A stretch of DNA of 23,586 nt, taken from positions 1 through 23,586 of the forward strand of contig CAZVEO010000031.1 in NCBI GenBank assembly GCA_964626385.1, given 5' to 3'. The stretch's first letter is position 1. Each line of letters starts with the position of its first letter. The position numbers and the translations under genes were made by a program. Shown in pieces: positions 6,898 to 15,233 of the stretch. Origin of the DNA: Scybalousia_A sp964626385. Lineage in GTDB: Bacteria > Bacteroidota > Bacteroidia > Bacteroidales > P3. Under the pieces are notes generated by a model. The model was not told where the DNA came from. It ran no database searches and saw only the letters and a list, made by a program, of their open reading frames with translations.

Positions 6898-9378
6898 TTA
6901 TTTTCTAAATTTGTTTCTTCTTATTATAGACATTGCTCCACCCAAAAGCGAAATAGCAACCAATGGAGCAAAAATATTAAAGACTGCCCATGAATTTCTT
7001 GTTTTTTCTATCTTTGCCATATCCAAACGTCTTACGACAACTTCTCTATTTCTCAAAGGAATCAATTCCTTATTACCGCAAAGATAATCTACACAATTGA
7101 GTAAAAAGTCTTTGTTTCCAAACATTTGATGAGTATAAATATCATAGCCTAAAGGTACTATTCTACCTTGTTTGAAATCATTTTTTATCATATCACCATC
7201 GGCTACAACTATCATAGCCGTAGAGTCAGAGCTATTAAGATTGGCTATCATAGAATTACCCAACATTTCCTCTGGCAAACGGTTTCTAAACACAGAAGAA
7301 AATTCTCCTTCCATAAGCATTGCTACCGTATGTTTTCCTTGATTAAACAGACGAGTATCTTGTTTTTGCTTTAACATTTGTAAAGAAACATTGACAGGAG
7401 CATTTAATAAGCGAGTATTTTCTGAGGTTTGCAACAAAGGAATATACCTAATACGGCTATTGGTTTCTACGCTATCTATTGTAGAGGCAAACTCCGTCTT
7501 AACTGAATTTATTCTCTGAGAAATAACGCTGTTGGAGTTTGAGGAAAGTTGAGCAAAAAAGTTCCAAGGGTACATAGTCATTTGAGGAGTTCCATTGCCA
7601 TACATACCTGTAACAATAGGTACTTTAACACACTGCAAATCCATAATAAGATTGGTATTTAGTTTTGCTCCATAACTAAACAACATTTCTTCTGCTCCCG
7701 TCCTTACACTTATAGCCATAGTAGAGGCTTGTGATTGCAAAGAGTCCATACTTGCACTCAAAGGGTCTATCAACCAAAGTATTTTGCCACCTCTCATTAC
7801 ATATTGGTCCAAAATATACATATCCTTTGCTGTAAAAGGCTTTTGAGGTTTGGCGATAATTATACACTCATATTTTTTGCGAAATGATATGGAACTGTCT
7901 TCGTTATATTTGCGTTCTATCAAAGCATCTATCTTGCCATCAATTGAAACGGAATCCACCATATAACGCATATCCAAAGTTTGTATCATATCCCAAATTC
8001 TTTCTACGGGCATTTCCTCTTGTCCATAAAGAAAAGCAACAGAAGGTTTTATATCCCTAAGAACTGATTGTATAGAGGTGTAAAGCATATATTCCAAATT
8101 CTGAATACTGTTTTGTATCATTGCAGCATCAGAAAAAGCATAGCCCATATCTATAACAGAATGAAAAGCTGTCCTACCCTTATAAGAAACCTCTATATAT
8201 GGAAAAATATATTGTTGTTCTGATTTTGCTCCGCTATTTGTTTCTATTAATAAAGGTTGATAACCACGCTTGAATAACTTTTGATAAAATTCTACTTTCT
8301 TCTCTCCCTCGTATAGATTAGGGTCTACAAAATCATATTGAATAGTAGAATTATAAGAGCGGAATTCGTCTAACTTCTCAATTAAAGATTTTCTCAACTC
8401 CTTGTATTGGACAGGAATATCTTTTCCTAAATAACAACGAATAGTTAAAACATCCTCTATTTTATAAAGGGCATCCTTATCATTATTTAATAGCTTTTTG
8501 CTTATAGGAGTAAGTGAATAGCGTTTTTCTTTTGTAAGGTCTATTTCTGCTCTTGTAAAAAAATATGCCCCCACATTCAATACAAGTATTACCCCCAAAC
8601 ATACCAAAAGTTGTATTATATAACTAAACTTAACCGATATTTTACTTGCAACAGGTAGAGTAACTCTTGTTAAAAAAATAAAAAATGTTGTTACACTAAT
8701 AAAATAGATTACATCCTTTAAGGAAATAACTCCTCTGCTCATTGATGCATAATGATATTCTATACCCAAAGAGCGTATTCCCAAGTCTACTTTTGACAAA
8801 AAAGGTATCCAAGAAATAAAAGTAAAACCTATATAGACAACAAAACAAAGTATTAGAGAGGTTATAAAGGAAACTATTTGATTATCTGTTATAGAAGAGG
8901 CAAAAATACCTATGCTAACAAACACTCCTCCCAAAAAAACAAGTCCAATATAAGAGCCTAATGTACTTCCCATATCCATATTGCCAACAGGAGAACCCAG
9001 CTGATAGACACATATTATATAAATCATTGTAGGCAAAACAGAGAGTATAACTATTGTTAAGCCTGCTAAAAATTTTGCCATTATTATGGAAATATCGCTT
9101 ATGGGTTTGGTAAGTAATATTTCTATGGTGCCATTTTTCTTTTCTTCGGCAAACATTTTCATTGTAATAGCAGAAATCAAAAACAAAAACAGCCATGGAC
9201 TCAAAGCAAACAACCCGTCCAAAGAGGCTATTGTGCTGTCAAAGATATTGAAACTCCAAGAAGAAGAACTTATAACCCAAAGAAATAAACCATTGACCAA
9301 AAGAAAAACAACTATGGTTATATATCCTATAAGTGAGGTTAAAAAACTACTTATCTCTTTTTTATACAATGTCCACAT
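6898..9378 (-). CDS. gldFG: GldF-GldG fusion: ABC-2 permease plus ABC_transp_aux domain
   Basis: The N-terminal part, about residues 1-270, is an ABC-2 permease with some six helices and the segment EEKKNGTIEILLTKPIS typical of GldF. The next 500 residues are a GldG-type extracytoplasmic domain, opening with a helix and then LTKEKRYSLTPISKKLL. A final helix lies near the C-terminus (WAVFNIFAPLVAISLLGGAM), then a basic tail. In flavobacteria GldA, GldF and GldG act in gliding and T9SS-related function; in many Bacteroidetes the same modules occur without gliding. The frame is open up to 9444, but I start at 9378 (MWTLYKKEISSFL) because a -7 box lies at 9408-9415, between the two starts, and GldF proteins begin with this sequence. 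No GldA ATPase is adjacent. The DUF4340-like gene follows at 17 bp. Confidence 0.88.
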   Translation of the reverse strand: MWTLYKKEISSFLTSLIGYITIVVFLLVNGLFLWVISSSSWSFNIFDSTIASLDGLFALSPWLFLFLISAITMKMFAEEKKNGTIEILLTKPISDISIIMAKFLAGLTIVILSVLPTMIYIICVYQLGSPVGNMDMGSTLGSYIGLVFLGGVFVSIGIFASSITDNQIVSFITSLILCFVVYIGFTFISWIPFLSKVDLGIRSLGIEYHYASMSRGVISLKDVIYFISVTTFFIFLTRVTLPVASKISVKFSYIIQLLVCLGVILVLNVGAYFFTRAEIDLTKEKRYSLTPISKKLLNNDKDALYKIEDVLTIRCYLGKDIPVQYKELRKSLIEKLDEFRSYNSTIQYDFVDPNLYEGEKKVEFYQKLFKRGYQPLLIETNSGAKSEQQYIFPYIEVSYKGRTAFHSVIDMGYAFSDAAMIQNSIQNLEYMLYTSIQSVLRDIKPSVAFLYGQEEMPVERIWDMIQTLDMRYMVDSVSIDGKIDALIERKYNEDSSISFRKKYECIIIAKPQKPFTAKDMYILDQYVMRGGKILWLIDPLSASMDSLQSQASTMAISVRTGAEEMLFSYGAKLNTNLIMDLQCVKVPIVTGMYGNGTPQMTMYPWNFFAQLSSNSNSVISQRINSVKTEFASTIDSVETNSRIRYIPLLQTSENTRLLNAPVNVSLQMLKQKQDTRLFNQGKHTVAMLMEGEFSSVFRNRLPEEMLGNSMIANLNSSDSTAMIVVADGDMIKNDFKQGRIVPLGYDIYTHQMFGNKDFLLNCVDYLCGNKELIPLRNREVVVRRLDMAKIEKTRNSWAVFNIFAPLVAISLLGGAMSIIRRNKFRK

Positions 9379-9407
9379 ACTCTCTTTTATTATTGCTTTT
9401 GAGTTTG

Positions 9408-9415
9408 CAAATTTA
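9408..9415 (-). promoter_or_regulatory. Candidate -7 box for the gldFG gene
   Basis: On the minus strand, 9415 to 9408 reads TAAATTTG, a full match to TAnnTTTG. The predicted start of transcription is near 9401, leaving about 23 nt of leader before the chosen ATG at 9378. The -33 region has only scattered T-rich words. The GH3 gene stops at 9449, so gldFG may be transcribed both from here and by readthrough. Confidence 0.5.
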
Positions 9416-9448
9416 TGATATTTTTTACAAAAAATAAAACACAAAGCA

Positions 9449-12295
9449 TCAAAGTTGGTAAATCAAATCGTTGATATCTGTACGTATATTCATTCTTGAA
9501 AGTTTATTGGGTGAACTATAAGGATAAACTCTATTGGATAGAAAAATAACAATAGTATTATTTTTTGGCTCTATCCAGATATAAGTACCCGTAAAACCAT
9601 TATGTCCAAAACTTTGTTGAGAGGCATATTGTGAACAATGAGAGGACTGTCCTTTTATCAAGGGTTTGTCAAAACCTAATGCTCGTCTTATACCTAAATC
9701 TGCAAAATATCTTTCATTAAAAACTTCTATGGTTGATGAATTTAAATATCTGACTCCTTCAAATTCGCCTTTGTTTAATAACATTTGACAGATTTTAAAA
9801 AGGTCTTCAGCAGTAGAGAATAGCCCCGCATTGCCACAAACACCGTTGTTTAGATAAGCCAAAGGGTCATGTACTTGTCCCAAAATTAGTTCTTTTCTTG
9901 TAGTAGTATCGTATTCTGTCGGTGCAATGTTTTCTATATTTACACCATTTAATAAAGGATTAAAAGTTGTGTTTTGCAAATTCATTTTAGTATAAAACTC
10001 TCTTTGTACATATTCATCAAGTCCTTCGTTTGTTATGTTTTCTATTGCATATTGTAACAATAAAAAATTTAAGTCCGAATAGGTGTATTTTTTTTCTCTC
10101 AATGGTACGTGTTTCATTTCCTTTAAGATGGCTTGATGTATGTTTTTGCCTTTAAGTTTTTTTTGAGCAAAATGGTAGGTGGCAGGTAATGTAGTATAAT
10201 GAGAAAGCAATTCTTTAATAGTCAGTTTTCCTACTTCCATTTTCTTTAATTCAGGTACGTAATCGGAGATTTGAGCATCAAGTTCTATTTTATTCTCTTC
10301 ATAAAGACGCATTACTGCTATAGTGGTAGCCATTATTTTTGTAAGGGAGGCTACATCATATAGGGTGTTTGTGGTTACCTCTTTTTGATTGTCGTATGTA
10401 TGATAGCCAAAATTCTTATCATATATTATTTTTCCATCCCTTGCTATCAAAACTTGACAACCTGGATAGGCTTTTTCAGTTATGCCTTTCTGTGCTATGG
10501 AGTCTATTTTACTTATTGTTGACAAATTTATATTATTGTCCATATAAAACTTTTCCTCCAAAGAAATGCTATTATTTTCTTGTCCTTCATTTTCTATGAT
10601 ATGAGTTCTTTTGACACTGACAGGTAAAGAGCCTTTGGCTTTTGTTTCTCCTTTTAAAAATTTGGCAACCGCTTTTTGAGTATATTTGTTGTTTTCGTAT
10701 GCAATAACAAAGGCTTTGCATTCAAAAGAAGAGTCTATTAGTTTAAGTGTGTACGGGTTGCAAAACATAAGGAGAATATTGTCTTTACACCTTTTTTCTA
10801 ATTTGTTTAATACCTCTATGCTAATATCCGGTATTCCATATTTTGATTTTGAGTTGGAAAATCTTGTTCCATCTAAAGCAGTTACTATTGTCTTGGTTGA
10901 ATCTATGGCAAAAATAATACTATCCACTTCTTTGTCTTTCATTTTGGAATGTATTCTATAGATTTTTGCTGGTATGTCTGTGGTCAAATTTGAAATCAAA
11001 ACTTCAAAATCAGCATTTCCCAAAAGCACAAGAGAAACAGTGTCTTTATCTGTAAAAGAGAAATTATTTTTTTTCTCTATTTGCCCTTTGCCATTAAGCA
11101 ATGTAATAGTGTTTTCGGTTATTTGTTCATTTAATTCACTTATTTTCTTATGTAAATTGGAGTCTATGGGAGAGTATTCGCCTCTATTGTTTACCAATCC
11201 CATATCATATTTCCAAGAAAGTATTTTTTTACATTTCTGTTCTACTATTTTTTTTGGTATTCTTCCTTCCTCTATTGCTGTCATGATAGCCTCTATTGCT
11301 TTGTCTGTATTTTCAGGCATAAGCAAAATATCAACACCTGCAAGTATAGCCAAAACCTCAGCTTCACCATCTGCATATAGGTTGGTTAGCCCCTTCATAT
11401 TCATGGCATCAGTAAAAACCAATCCTTCAAAGCCCAAATCTTCTTGCAAATACCCTTTTACTATATCTTTGTTTATTGTAGCAACTTTTAAACTATCTTT
11501 ACTCAAAGCAGGTACTTGCAAATGTCCAACCATCGTAGCCCACGCTCCTTTGTTAATGTTGTAACGAAAAGGGTAAACATCCACAGAATCTATAAAATAT
11601 TTATCATGTTTAATAATAGGAGTGGCTTTATGTGAGTCGGTTTCGGTATCTCCGTGACCGGGAAAATGTTTCACAACAGCCATAATACCATTTTCTTGCA
11701 GTCCTTCTACATATTTACTTGACAAAATACTTACCTTATACTTGTCTTGTCCAAAAGAACGCATATTTATAACGGGATTATCGGGGTTAATGTTTATATC
11801 TACAACCGGAGCAAAGTTTATATTTATACCCAAACTTTTGCATTGTTTGGCAATAACGCAAGCCATATCCTTAACCAAATGATATTTGTTCTTTGGTAAG
11901 GCTCCCAAGGTCATATTTAGAGGAAATGTTTCTATTTCGGACAATCTCATATTTAGTCCCCATTCTCCGTCTATGGCAATAAAAAGAGGAATTTGAGAGT
12001 GAGAATCATAGAGTTTATTGAGTTTAAGCAAATCTTTTTGATTTCCTTTGAAAAAACACACACCGCCAACAAAATTAGAATCTATTTGATAAAGTATGTT
12101 TTTGTAATAATTGCTGTCATCTTTGGCATAAGAATCAATCATTATCATTTGTCCCACCATTTGTCTAAGCGACATAGAGTCCATTTGTTGTTTAACATAT
12201 TTGTTACGTCCTTTGCGTTTTTCTATTAAGGTTTGTTGCGATATAGCACTAAAACAAAACAACAAAAGCAATGTTGAGACAATTAATTTTTTCAT
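9449..12295 (-). CDS. Secreted GH3 beta-N-acetylhexosaminidase fused to a serine hydrolase
   Basis: The 948-residue protein has a signal peptide (MKKLIVSTLLLLFCFSAISQ) and two enzymes in one chain. The GH3 domain, about residues 35-370, has the NagZ-type motif KHFPGHGDTETDSH with the presumed acid H222, and the nucleophile D296 in GLVFTDAMNMKG. This predicts release of N-acetylglucosamine from peptidoglycan fragments. A GH3 C-terminal-like domain follows to about 560. The last part, about 600-948, is a class C beta-lactamase-like fold with SLTK (S650, K653), a YSD motif and HNGFTG in the KTG position. This fits a D-amino-acid peptidase or esterase more than a true beta-lactamase. Such fusions are characteristic of Bacteroidetes and suit periplasmic turnover of peptidoglycan. 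It is the first gene of the minus-strand cluster. Confidence 0.92.
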   Translation of the reverse strand: MKKLIVSTLLLLFCFSAISQQTLIEKRKGRNKYVKQQMDSMSLRQMVGQMIMIDSYAKDDSNYYKNILYQIDSNFVGGVCFFKGNQKDLLKLNKLYDSHSQIPLFIAIDGEWGLNMRLSEIETFPLNMTLGALPKNKYHLVKDMACVIAKQCKSLGININFAPVVDININPDNPVINMRSFGQDKYKVSILSSKYVEGLQENGIMAVVKHFPGHGDTETDSHKATPIIKHDKYFIDSVDVYPFRYNINKGAWATMVGHLQVPALSKDSLKVATINKDIVKGYLQEDLGFEGLVFTDAMNMKGLTNLYADGEAEVLAILAGVDILLMPENTDKAIEAIMTAIEEGRIPKKIVEQKCKKILSWKYDMGLVNNRGEYSPIDSNLHKKISELNEQITENTITLLNGKGQIEKKNNFSFTDKDTVSLVLLGNADFEVLISNLTTDIPAKIYRIHSKMKDKEVDSIIFAIDSTKTIVTALDGTRFSNSKSKYGIPDISIEVLNKLEKRCKDNILLMFCNPYTLKLIDSSFECKAFVIAYENNKYTQKAVAKFLKGETKAKGSLPVSVKRTHIIENEGQENNSISLEEKFYMDNNINLSTISKIDSIAQKGITEKAYPGCQVLIARDGKIIYDKNFGYHTYDNQKEVTTNTLYDVASLTKIMATTIAVMRLYEENKIELDAQISDYVPELKKMEVGKLTIKELLSHYTTLPATYHFAQKKLKGKNIHQAILKEMKHVPLREKKYTYSDLNFLLLQYAIENITNEGLDEYVQREFYTKMNLQNTTFNPLLNGVNIENIAPTEYDTTTRKELILGQVHDPLAYLNNGVCGNAGLFSTAEDLFKICQMLLNKGEFEGVRYLNSSTIEVFNERYFADLGIRRALGFDKPLIKGQSSHCSQYASQQSFGHNGFTGTYIWIEPKNNTIVIFLSNRVYPYSSPNKLSRMNIRTDINDLIYQL

Positions 12296-12341
12296 GTTTT
12301 GATATTATTATGTTCTTTTTATAAACTTGAAAAATATTTTG

Positions 12342-12349
12342 CGAAGTTA
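12342..12349 (-). promoter_or_regulatory. Candidate -7 box for the GH3-serine hydrolase gene
   Basis: On the minus strand, 12349 to 12342 reads TAACTTCG, one mismatch from TAnnTTTG, about 47 bp before the ATG at 12295. No convincing TTG stands at -33. It is back to back with the ABC ATPase promoter. Confidence 0.4.
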
Positions 12350-12394
12350 CTACATTTTTGATAGTTATAATACTAAGGTATAAAATAAAAATTC

Positions 12395-12402
12395 TATCTT
12401 TG
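12395..12402 (+). promoter_or_regulatory. Candidate -7 box for the OppDF-type ATPase gene
   Basis: TATCTTTG fully matches TAnnTTTG and predicts a start of transcription near 12409, leaving a leader of about 20 nt before ATG 12429. The upstream sequence is AT-rich with no clear -33 TTG. Confidence 0.5.
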
Positions 12403-12428
12403 CAATACATTTTTTACAGTTTATTTTT

Positions 12429-14147
12429 ATGGAGTTGAAAAAAAGAGTATTGTCAATAGAAAATCTTTGTGTTTCTTTCCAAAAAGAAAAGCAATGGAAA
12501 GAAGTTGTAAAAGGAGTAAATCTTTCAGTCAAAAGAGCAGGTATTACTGCCATTGTTGGAGAGTCTGGCTCAGGCAAAAGTGTTACTTCTTTGTCTATAA
12601 TGAATATATTAGACAAAAAAAACGCCAAAATTTCCTATGGAAAAATAATCTTTTTTGACAAACAAGAAAATAACACTTTGATTTCAACAGACCTTACTCA
12701 ACTTTCTCAAAAAGAATATAGAAAGATAAGAGGCAAAAAAATTGCCATGATATTCCAAGAACCTATGACTGCTCTAAATCCAACCAAACGTTGTGGTAAA
12801 CAAGTGGAGGAAATGCTTTTGATACACAATAAAATCAGCAAAAAAGAAGCCAAGCAAAAAACATTGAATTTGTTTAAAGAAGTACTTTTGCCTGATGTAG
12901 AGCGTGCTTATAAATCCTATCCTTTTGAATTATCCGGTGGGCAAAGACAAAGAGTAATGATAGCGATGGCCATTAGTTGTGCGCCTCAACTGCTTATAGC
13001 CGATGAACCTACTACAGCGTTAGACGTAAGCGTGCAAGATACAATACTTAACCTATTAAAAGATTTGCAAAAAAGACATCAAATGAGTATACTTTTTATT
13101 ACTCATGATTTGGGAGTGGTGAGTAAAATTGCTGATGATGTGGCAGTGTTGTATCAGGGTAGTATTATAGAACAAGCCTCTGTAAAAGAAATTTTCTCTT
13201 TTCCCAAGCATCCTTATACCAAAGGACTGATAGCATCCCGTCCTCCTTTGGATTATAAACCAAAACGATTGTTAAGTGTTAAAGATTTTCTTAGTAATGA
13301 ACATCCCGAAATAAGCATAATAACACAAGAGGAAGATTTGGAAGATAGAAACAAAATTTACTCACAACCTCCTTTGCTTGAAGTAGAAAATATTAGTGTT
13401 GATTATATAATAGGCAAAAACATCTTTGGCAAAGCAAAAAAAGTTTTTCCCGCCTTAAAAAATATTTCTTTTCAACTACATAAAGGAGAAACTTTGGGGC
13501 TTGTTGGAGAATCTGGCTCTGGCAAGACAACCATAGGCAGAGCAATAGTACAACTTATAGAAAAAAGTAGTGGAGAAATAAAATTTAAAGGAAAAAATAC
13601 TGCAGACCTATCAAAAAAAGAGAAATATGAACAGAAAAAACGCATACAAATAATATTTCAAGACCCGTACTCTTCCTTAAATCCACGTAAAACCATAGGC
13701 AAAGAGATAGAGGAACCTATGCATGTACATAACATATACTCAAACAATGAGGAAAGAAAAGAAAAAACATTGCAATTGTTGGAGCAAGTTGGTCTAAGTA
13801 AAGATTTTTATTTTCGTTATCCGCACGAATTGTCTGGTGGTCAAAGACAAAGGGTGGGAATAGCTAAGGCTTTATCTGTTAATCCAGAGATAATTATTTG
13901 CGATGAAAGTGTTTCGGCTTTGGATGTAAGTGTGCAGGCACAAGTACTCAATCTTCTTAATGATTTGAAACAGAATTACAACCTTGCATATATTTTTATT
14001 TCTCACGATTTGAGTGTGGTAAAGTATATGTCTGATAAAATCATTGTTTTGAAAAGCGGAGAAATAATAGAAGAAAACTTCCCTGAACAAATATACAACC
14101 ACCCACAAACCTCTTACACCAAACAACTTATAGCCTCAATAAAATAA
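12429..14147 (+). CDS. Fused OppD-OppF-type oligopeptide ABC transporter ATPase
   Basis: Two complete ABC ATPase domains lie in one 572-residue chain. Domain one has Walker A GESGSGKS (44-51) and signature LSGGQRQRV (from 168). Domain two has Walker A GESGSGKT (360-367) and signature LSGGQRQRV (from 468). Each has a Walker B region ending in a D-E pair (LLIADEPTTALD; IIICDESVSALD) and an H-loop (ITHD; ISHD). The sequence between them, including FPKHPYTKGLIASRPP, is the oligopeptide/dipeptide extension of OppD/DppD. It energises import of peptides or related solutes through Opp/Dpp permeases, none of which is encoded here; other substrates such as nickel cannot be excluded. The gene is alone, divergent from the GH3-serine hydrolase gene. 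That neighbour could supply peptidoglycan-derived peptides, which is inference. Confidence 0.9.
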   Translation: MELKKRVLSIENLCVSFQKEKQWKEVVKGVNLSVKRAGITAIVGESGSGKSVTSLSIMNILDKKNAKISYGKIIFFDKQENNTLISTDLTQLSQKEYRKIRGKKIAMIFQEPMTALNPTKRCGKQVEEMLLIHNKISKKEAKQKTLNLFKEVLLPDVERAYKSYPFELSGGQRQRVMIAMAISCAPQLLIADEPTTALDVSVQDTILNLLKDLQKRHQMSILFITHDLGVVSKIADDVAVLYQGSIIEQASVKEIFSFPKHPYTKGLIASRPPLDYKPKRLLSVKDFLSNEHPEISIITQEEDLEDRNKIYSQPPLLEVENISVDYIIGKNIFGKAKKVFPALKNISFQLHKGETLGLVGESGSGKTTIGRAIVQLIEKSSGEIKFKGKNTADLSKKEKYEQKKRIQIIFQDPYSSLNPRKTIGKEIEEPMHVHNIYSNNEERKEKTLQLLEQVGLSKDFYFRYPHELSGGQRQRVGIAKALSVNPEIIICDESVSALDVSVQAQVLNLLNDLKQNYNLAYIFISHDLSVVKYMSDKIIVLKSGEIIEENFPEQIYNHPQTSYTKQLIASIK

Positions 14148-14165
14148 AACAAACTTGTTTTTTTT

Positions 14166-14285
14166 ATAAGTTAGCATAGGTTAAGATAAGTTGTTATAAG
14201 TTATGAATAGGACAAAGGCTTTGCCCCTATAAGACAGGCTGTGCCTGTAACTCATAACAACCTATTCAAACCTATCAAAACTTAC
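14166..14285. repeat. Nested inverted repeat with modular palindromes, central copy
   Basis: The arms 14176-14202 and 14249-14275 are complementary at 22 of 27 positions, several differences being G-U compatible. The word aagtt extends the match outward on both sides. Inside sit GGC-TTT-GCC (14217-14225) and ACAGGC-TGT-GCCTGT (14234-14248). Block 14218-14236 matches 23532-23550 at 16 of 19 bases, and 14248-14265 matches 89-106 at 17 of 18. It begins just after the ABC ATPase stop and a short AAACAA/TTGTTT tract with eight T at 14148-14165, which may terminate that gene. No coding frame fits. Confidence 0.75.
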
Positions 14286-14307
14286 AAAAAAAATGAGAAA
14301 ATCGGTT

Positions 14308-14627
14308 TACTGATTATCAATTAGTTACAAATAAAAAGTGTGCACGCGTTTGGTCAGGTCAAAAAATCTTCGTAACTTTGTAAGAGAAAAAGATACCTAC
14401 CACAAAATTAACGATTTTTACCCTTGTAACTACTTGATAATCAACGATAACGAATCTTCGTTTCGATTTCTCGAAACGAAGATTCGTCGAAATAAAACGA
14501 AGATTCATTTTTGCAAATTCCCGATTTTGCAAAATTTTTCTTCAAAAAATGCTTCGAAAACGCTGAAAATCAATAAAAATGCCCAATTTCTACCCTTCTA
14601 AAAAGGTTAACTCTTTGATAATCAGTA
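14308..14627. mobile_element. MITE-like structured element, non-coding
   Basis: Terminal inverted repeats of 20 bp (14308-14327 and 14608-14627, sharing TACTGATTATCAA) match at about 18 positions. An internal third copy of the GTAAC(T)...TTGATAATCA word lies at 14426-14443. The centre holds a perfect 17-bp stem, 14450-14466 with 14471-14487, and a 4-nt loop. The 9-mer AATCTTCGT occurs forward at 14365 and 14453 and inverted at 14476 and 14497. Length is about 320 bp with no credible gene, as in miniature inverted-repeat elements. No target-site duplication was seen, so mobility is unproven; it could be a fixed regulatory or RNA locus. Confidence 0.5.
14349..14380 (+). promoter_or_regulatory. 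Promoter inside the structured element
   Basis: TTTG (14349-14352), a 20-bp spacer and TAACTTTG (14373-14380) match the Bacteroidetes consensus in both boxes and spacing, making it the best-formed promoter in the window. Transcription from about 14387 would pass through the 17-bp hairpin at 14450-14487. No gene starts immediately downstream, so the product would be an untranslated RNA, or a very long leader for the gene at 14793. One copy of AATCTTCGT (14365-14373) abuts the -7 box. Confidence 0.6.
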
Positions 14628-14710
14628 GTGACATCCTTATTTTTTACTTTTAAATAGGTATTTATGCGATTTTCCAAAAAAAATTTTTAAGGGTAAAAAT
14701 GTAAAAATAT

Positions 14711-14741
14711 TTTGGCTGTTAAGAAATCGTTTATAACCTTG
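14711..14741 (+). promoter_or_regulatory. Promoter of the small T9SS-tail protein gene
   Basis: TTTG (14711-14714) and TAACCTTG (14734-14741, one mismatch to TAnnTTTG) are 19 bp apart. The start of transcription would be near 14748, about 45 nt before the ATG. The stretch 14628-14710 upstream is very AT-rich and otherwise featureless. Confidence 0.5.
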
Positions 14742-14792
14742 CCAAAGTTTAACGTTGATTAAAAAAAAACAAAAAAAGAAAGGGAGTTTATT

Positions 14793-15149
14793 ATGAGACG
14801 AACGTTTTTATTAATTTTAATTATTTGCTTTGTGTTGCTATGTCCAAGGACAAGAACCTTTGCACAAATGATAGGAAGTAGGCAGAAAGAGGTAGGCATT
14901 AAAGATGTATCTATAGTGGAGAGATATACAAATGTTTTTCCAAATCCTGCTATGGATGAGGTAATTGTGCAGTGTTCTTTCAAAATCAAAGATATAGATA
15001 TATATAATATATTGGGAGAGCAAGTATTAAGCAAGAAAGTAAATGGTTATAATACAAAAATAAATACTTCTTATTTACCAAAAGGCAATTATATTCTTAG
15101 AGTAAAAACAAATAGTGGCATAACAAACAAAAAATTAGTAGTAGAATAA
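14793..15149 (+). CDS. Small secreted protein, nearly only a T9SS type A sorting domain
   Basis: The 118 residues comprise a signal peptide (about 1-24, ending TRTFA before Q25), a linker of about 20 residues, and a type A T9SS C-terminal sorting domain (about 46-118). The domain begins NVFPNPAMDEV and contains IYNILGEQV, LPKGNYILRV and a final KKLVVE, all hallmarks of that family. Normally such a domain directs a large cargo across the outer membrane and is then removed; here no cargo remains beyond the short linker. The start is supported by a purine-rich AAAGGGAG about 8 nt upstream and by a promoter at 14711-14741. It is monocistronic and converges on gcvP. It may be a remnant of a longer gene, a decoy or competitor for the secretion machinery, or a small surface peptide; none can be chosen from sequence. 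Confidence 0.85.
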   Translation: MRRTFLLILIICFVLLCPRTRTFAQMIGSRQKEVGIKDVSIVERYTNVFPNPAMDEVIVQCSFKIKDIDIYNILGEQVLSKKVNGYNTKINTSYLPKGNYILRVKTNSGITNKKLVVE

Positions 15150-15171
15150 CAACAATATATAGTTGTAAAAT

Positions 15172-15205
15172 AAGAAGGTGTATCTCATAAAAGATACACC
15201 TTCTT
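15172..15205. terminator. Bidirectional terminator between the T9SS-tail gene and gcvP
   Basis: A perfect 14-bp stem, AAGAAGGTGTATCT (15172-15185) with AGATACACCTTCTT (15192-15205), has a 6-nt loop CATAAA. T-rich sequence follows on the plus strand (TTTTGTTG overlapping the arm), and the minus-strand continuation is also T-rich. It sits between the two convergent stop codons. Confidence 0.85.
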
Positions 15206-15233
15206 TTGTTGTGCAATTAAAGTATTATAATTT

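Noticed and set aside
9379..9444. Longer N-terminus for the GldFG protein
   Set aside because: A full-match -7 box lies within this stretch, and GldF-type proteins begin near MWTLYKKEIS.
10974..11564. Open frame of 196 codons antisense to the GH3 domain
   Set aside because: The opposite strand encodes conserved GH3 motifs in this interval; the antisense frame shows no domain and is a composition effect.
14338..14601. Open frame of 87 codons inside the structured element
   Set aside because: Its start lies upstream of the well-formed promoter at 14349-14380, it is translated straight through a perfect palindrome, and the product looks like chance reading of AT-rich repeats.
14308..14627. Chromosome-dimer resolution (dif) or phage attachment site
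   Set aside because: The end repeats do not resemble XerCD sites, and no integrase, tRNA or direct duplication is present.
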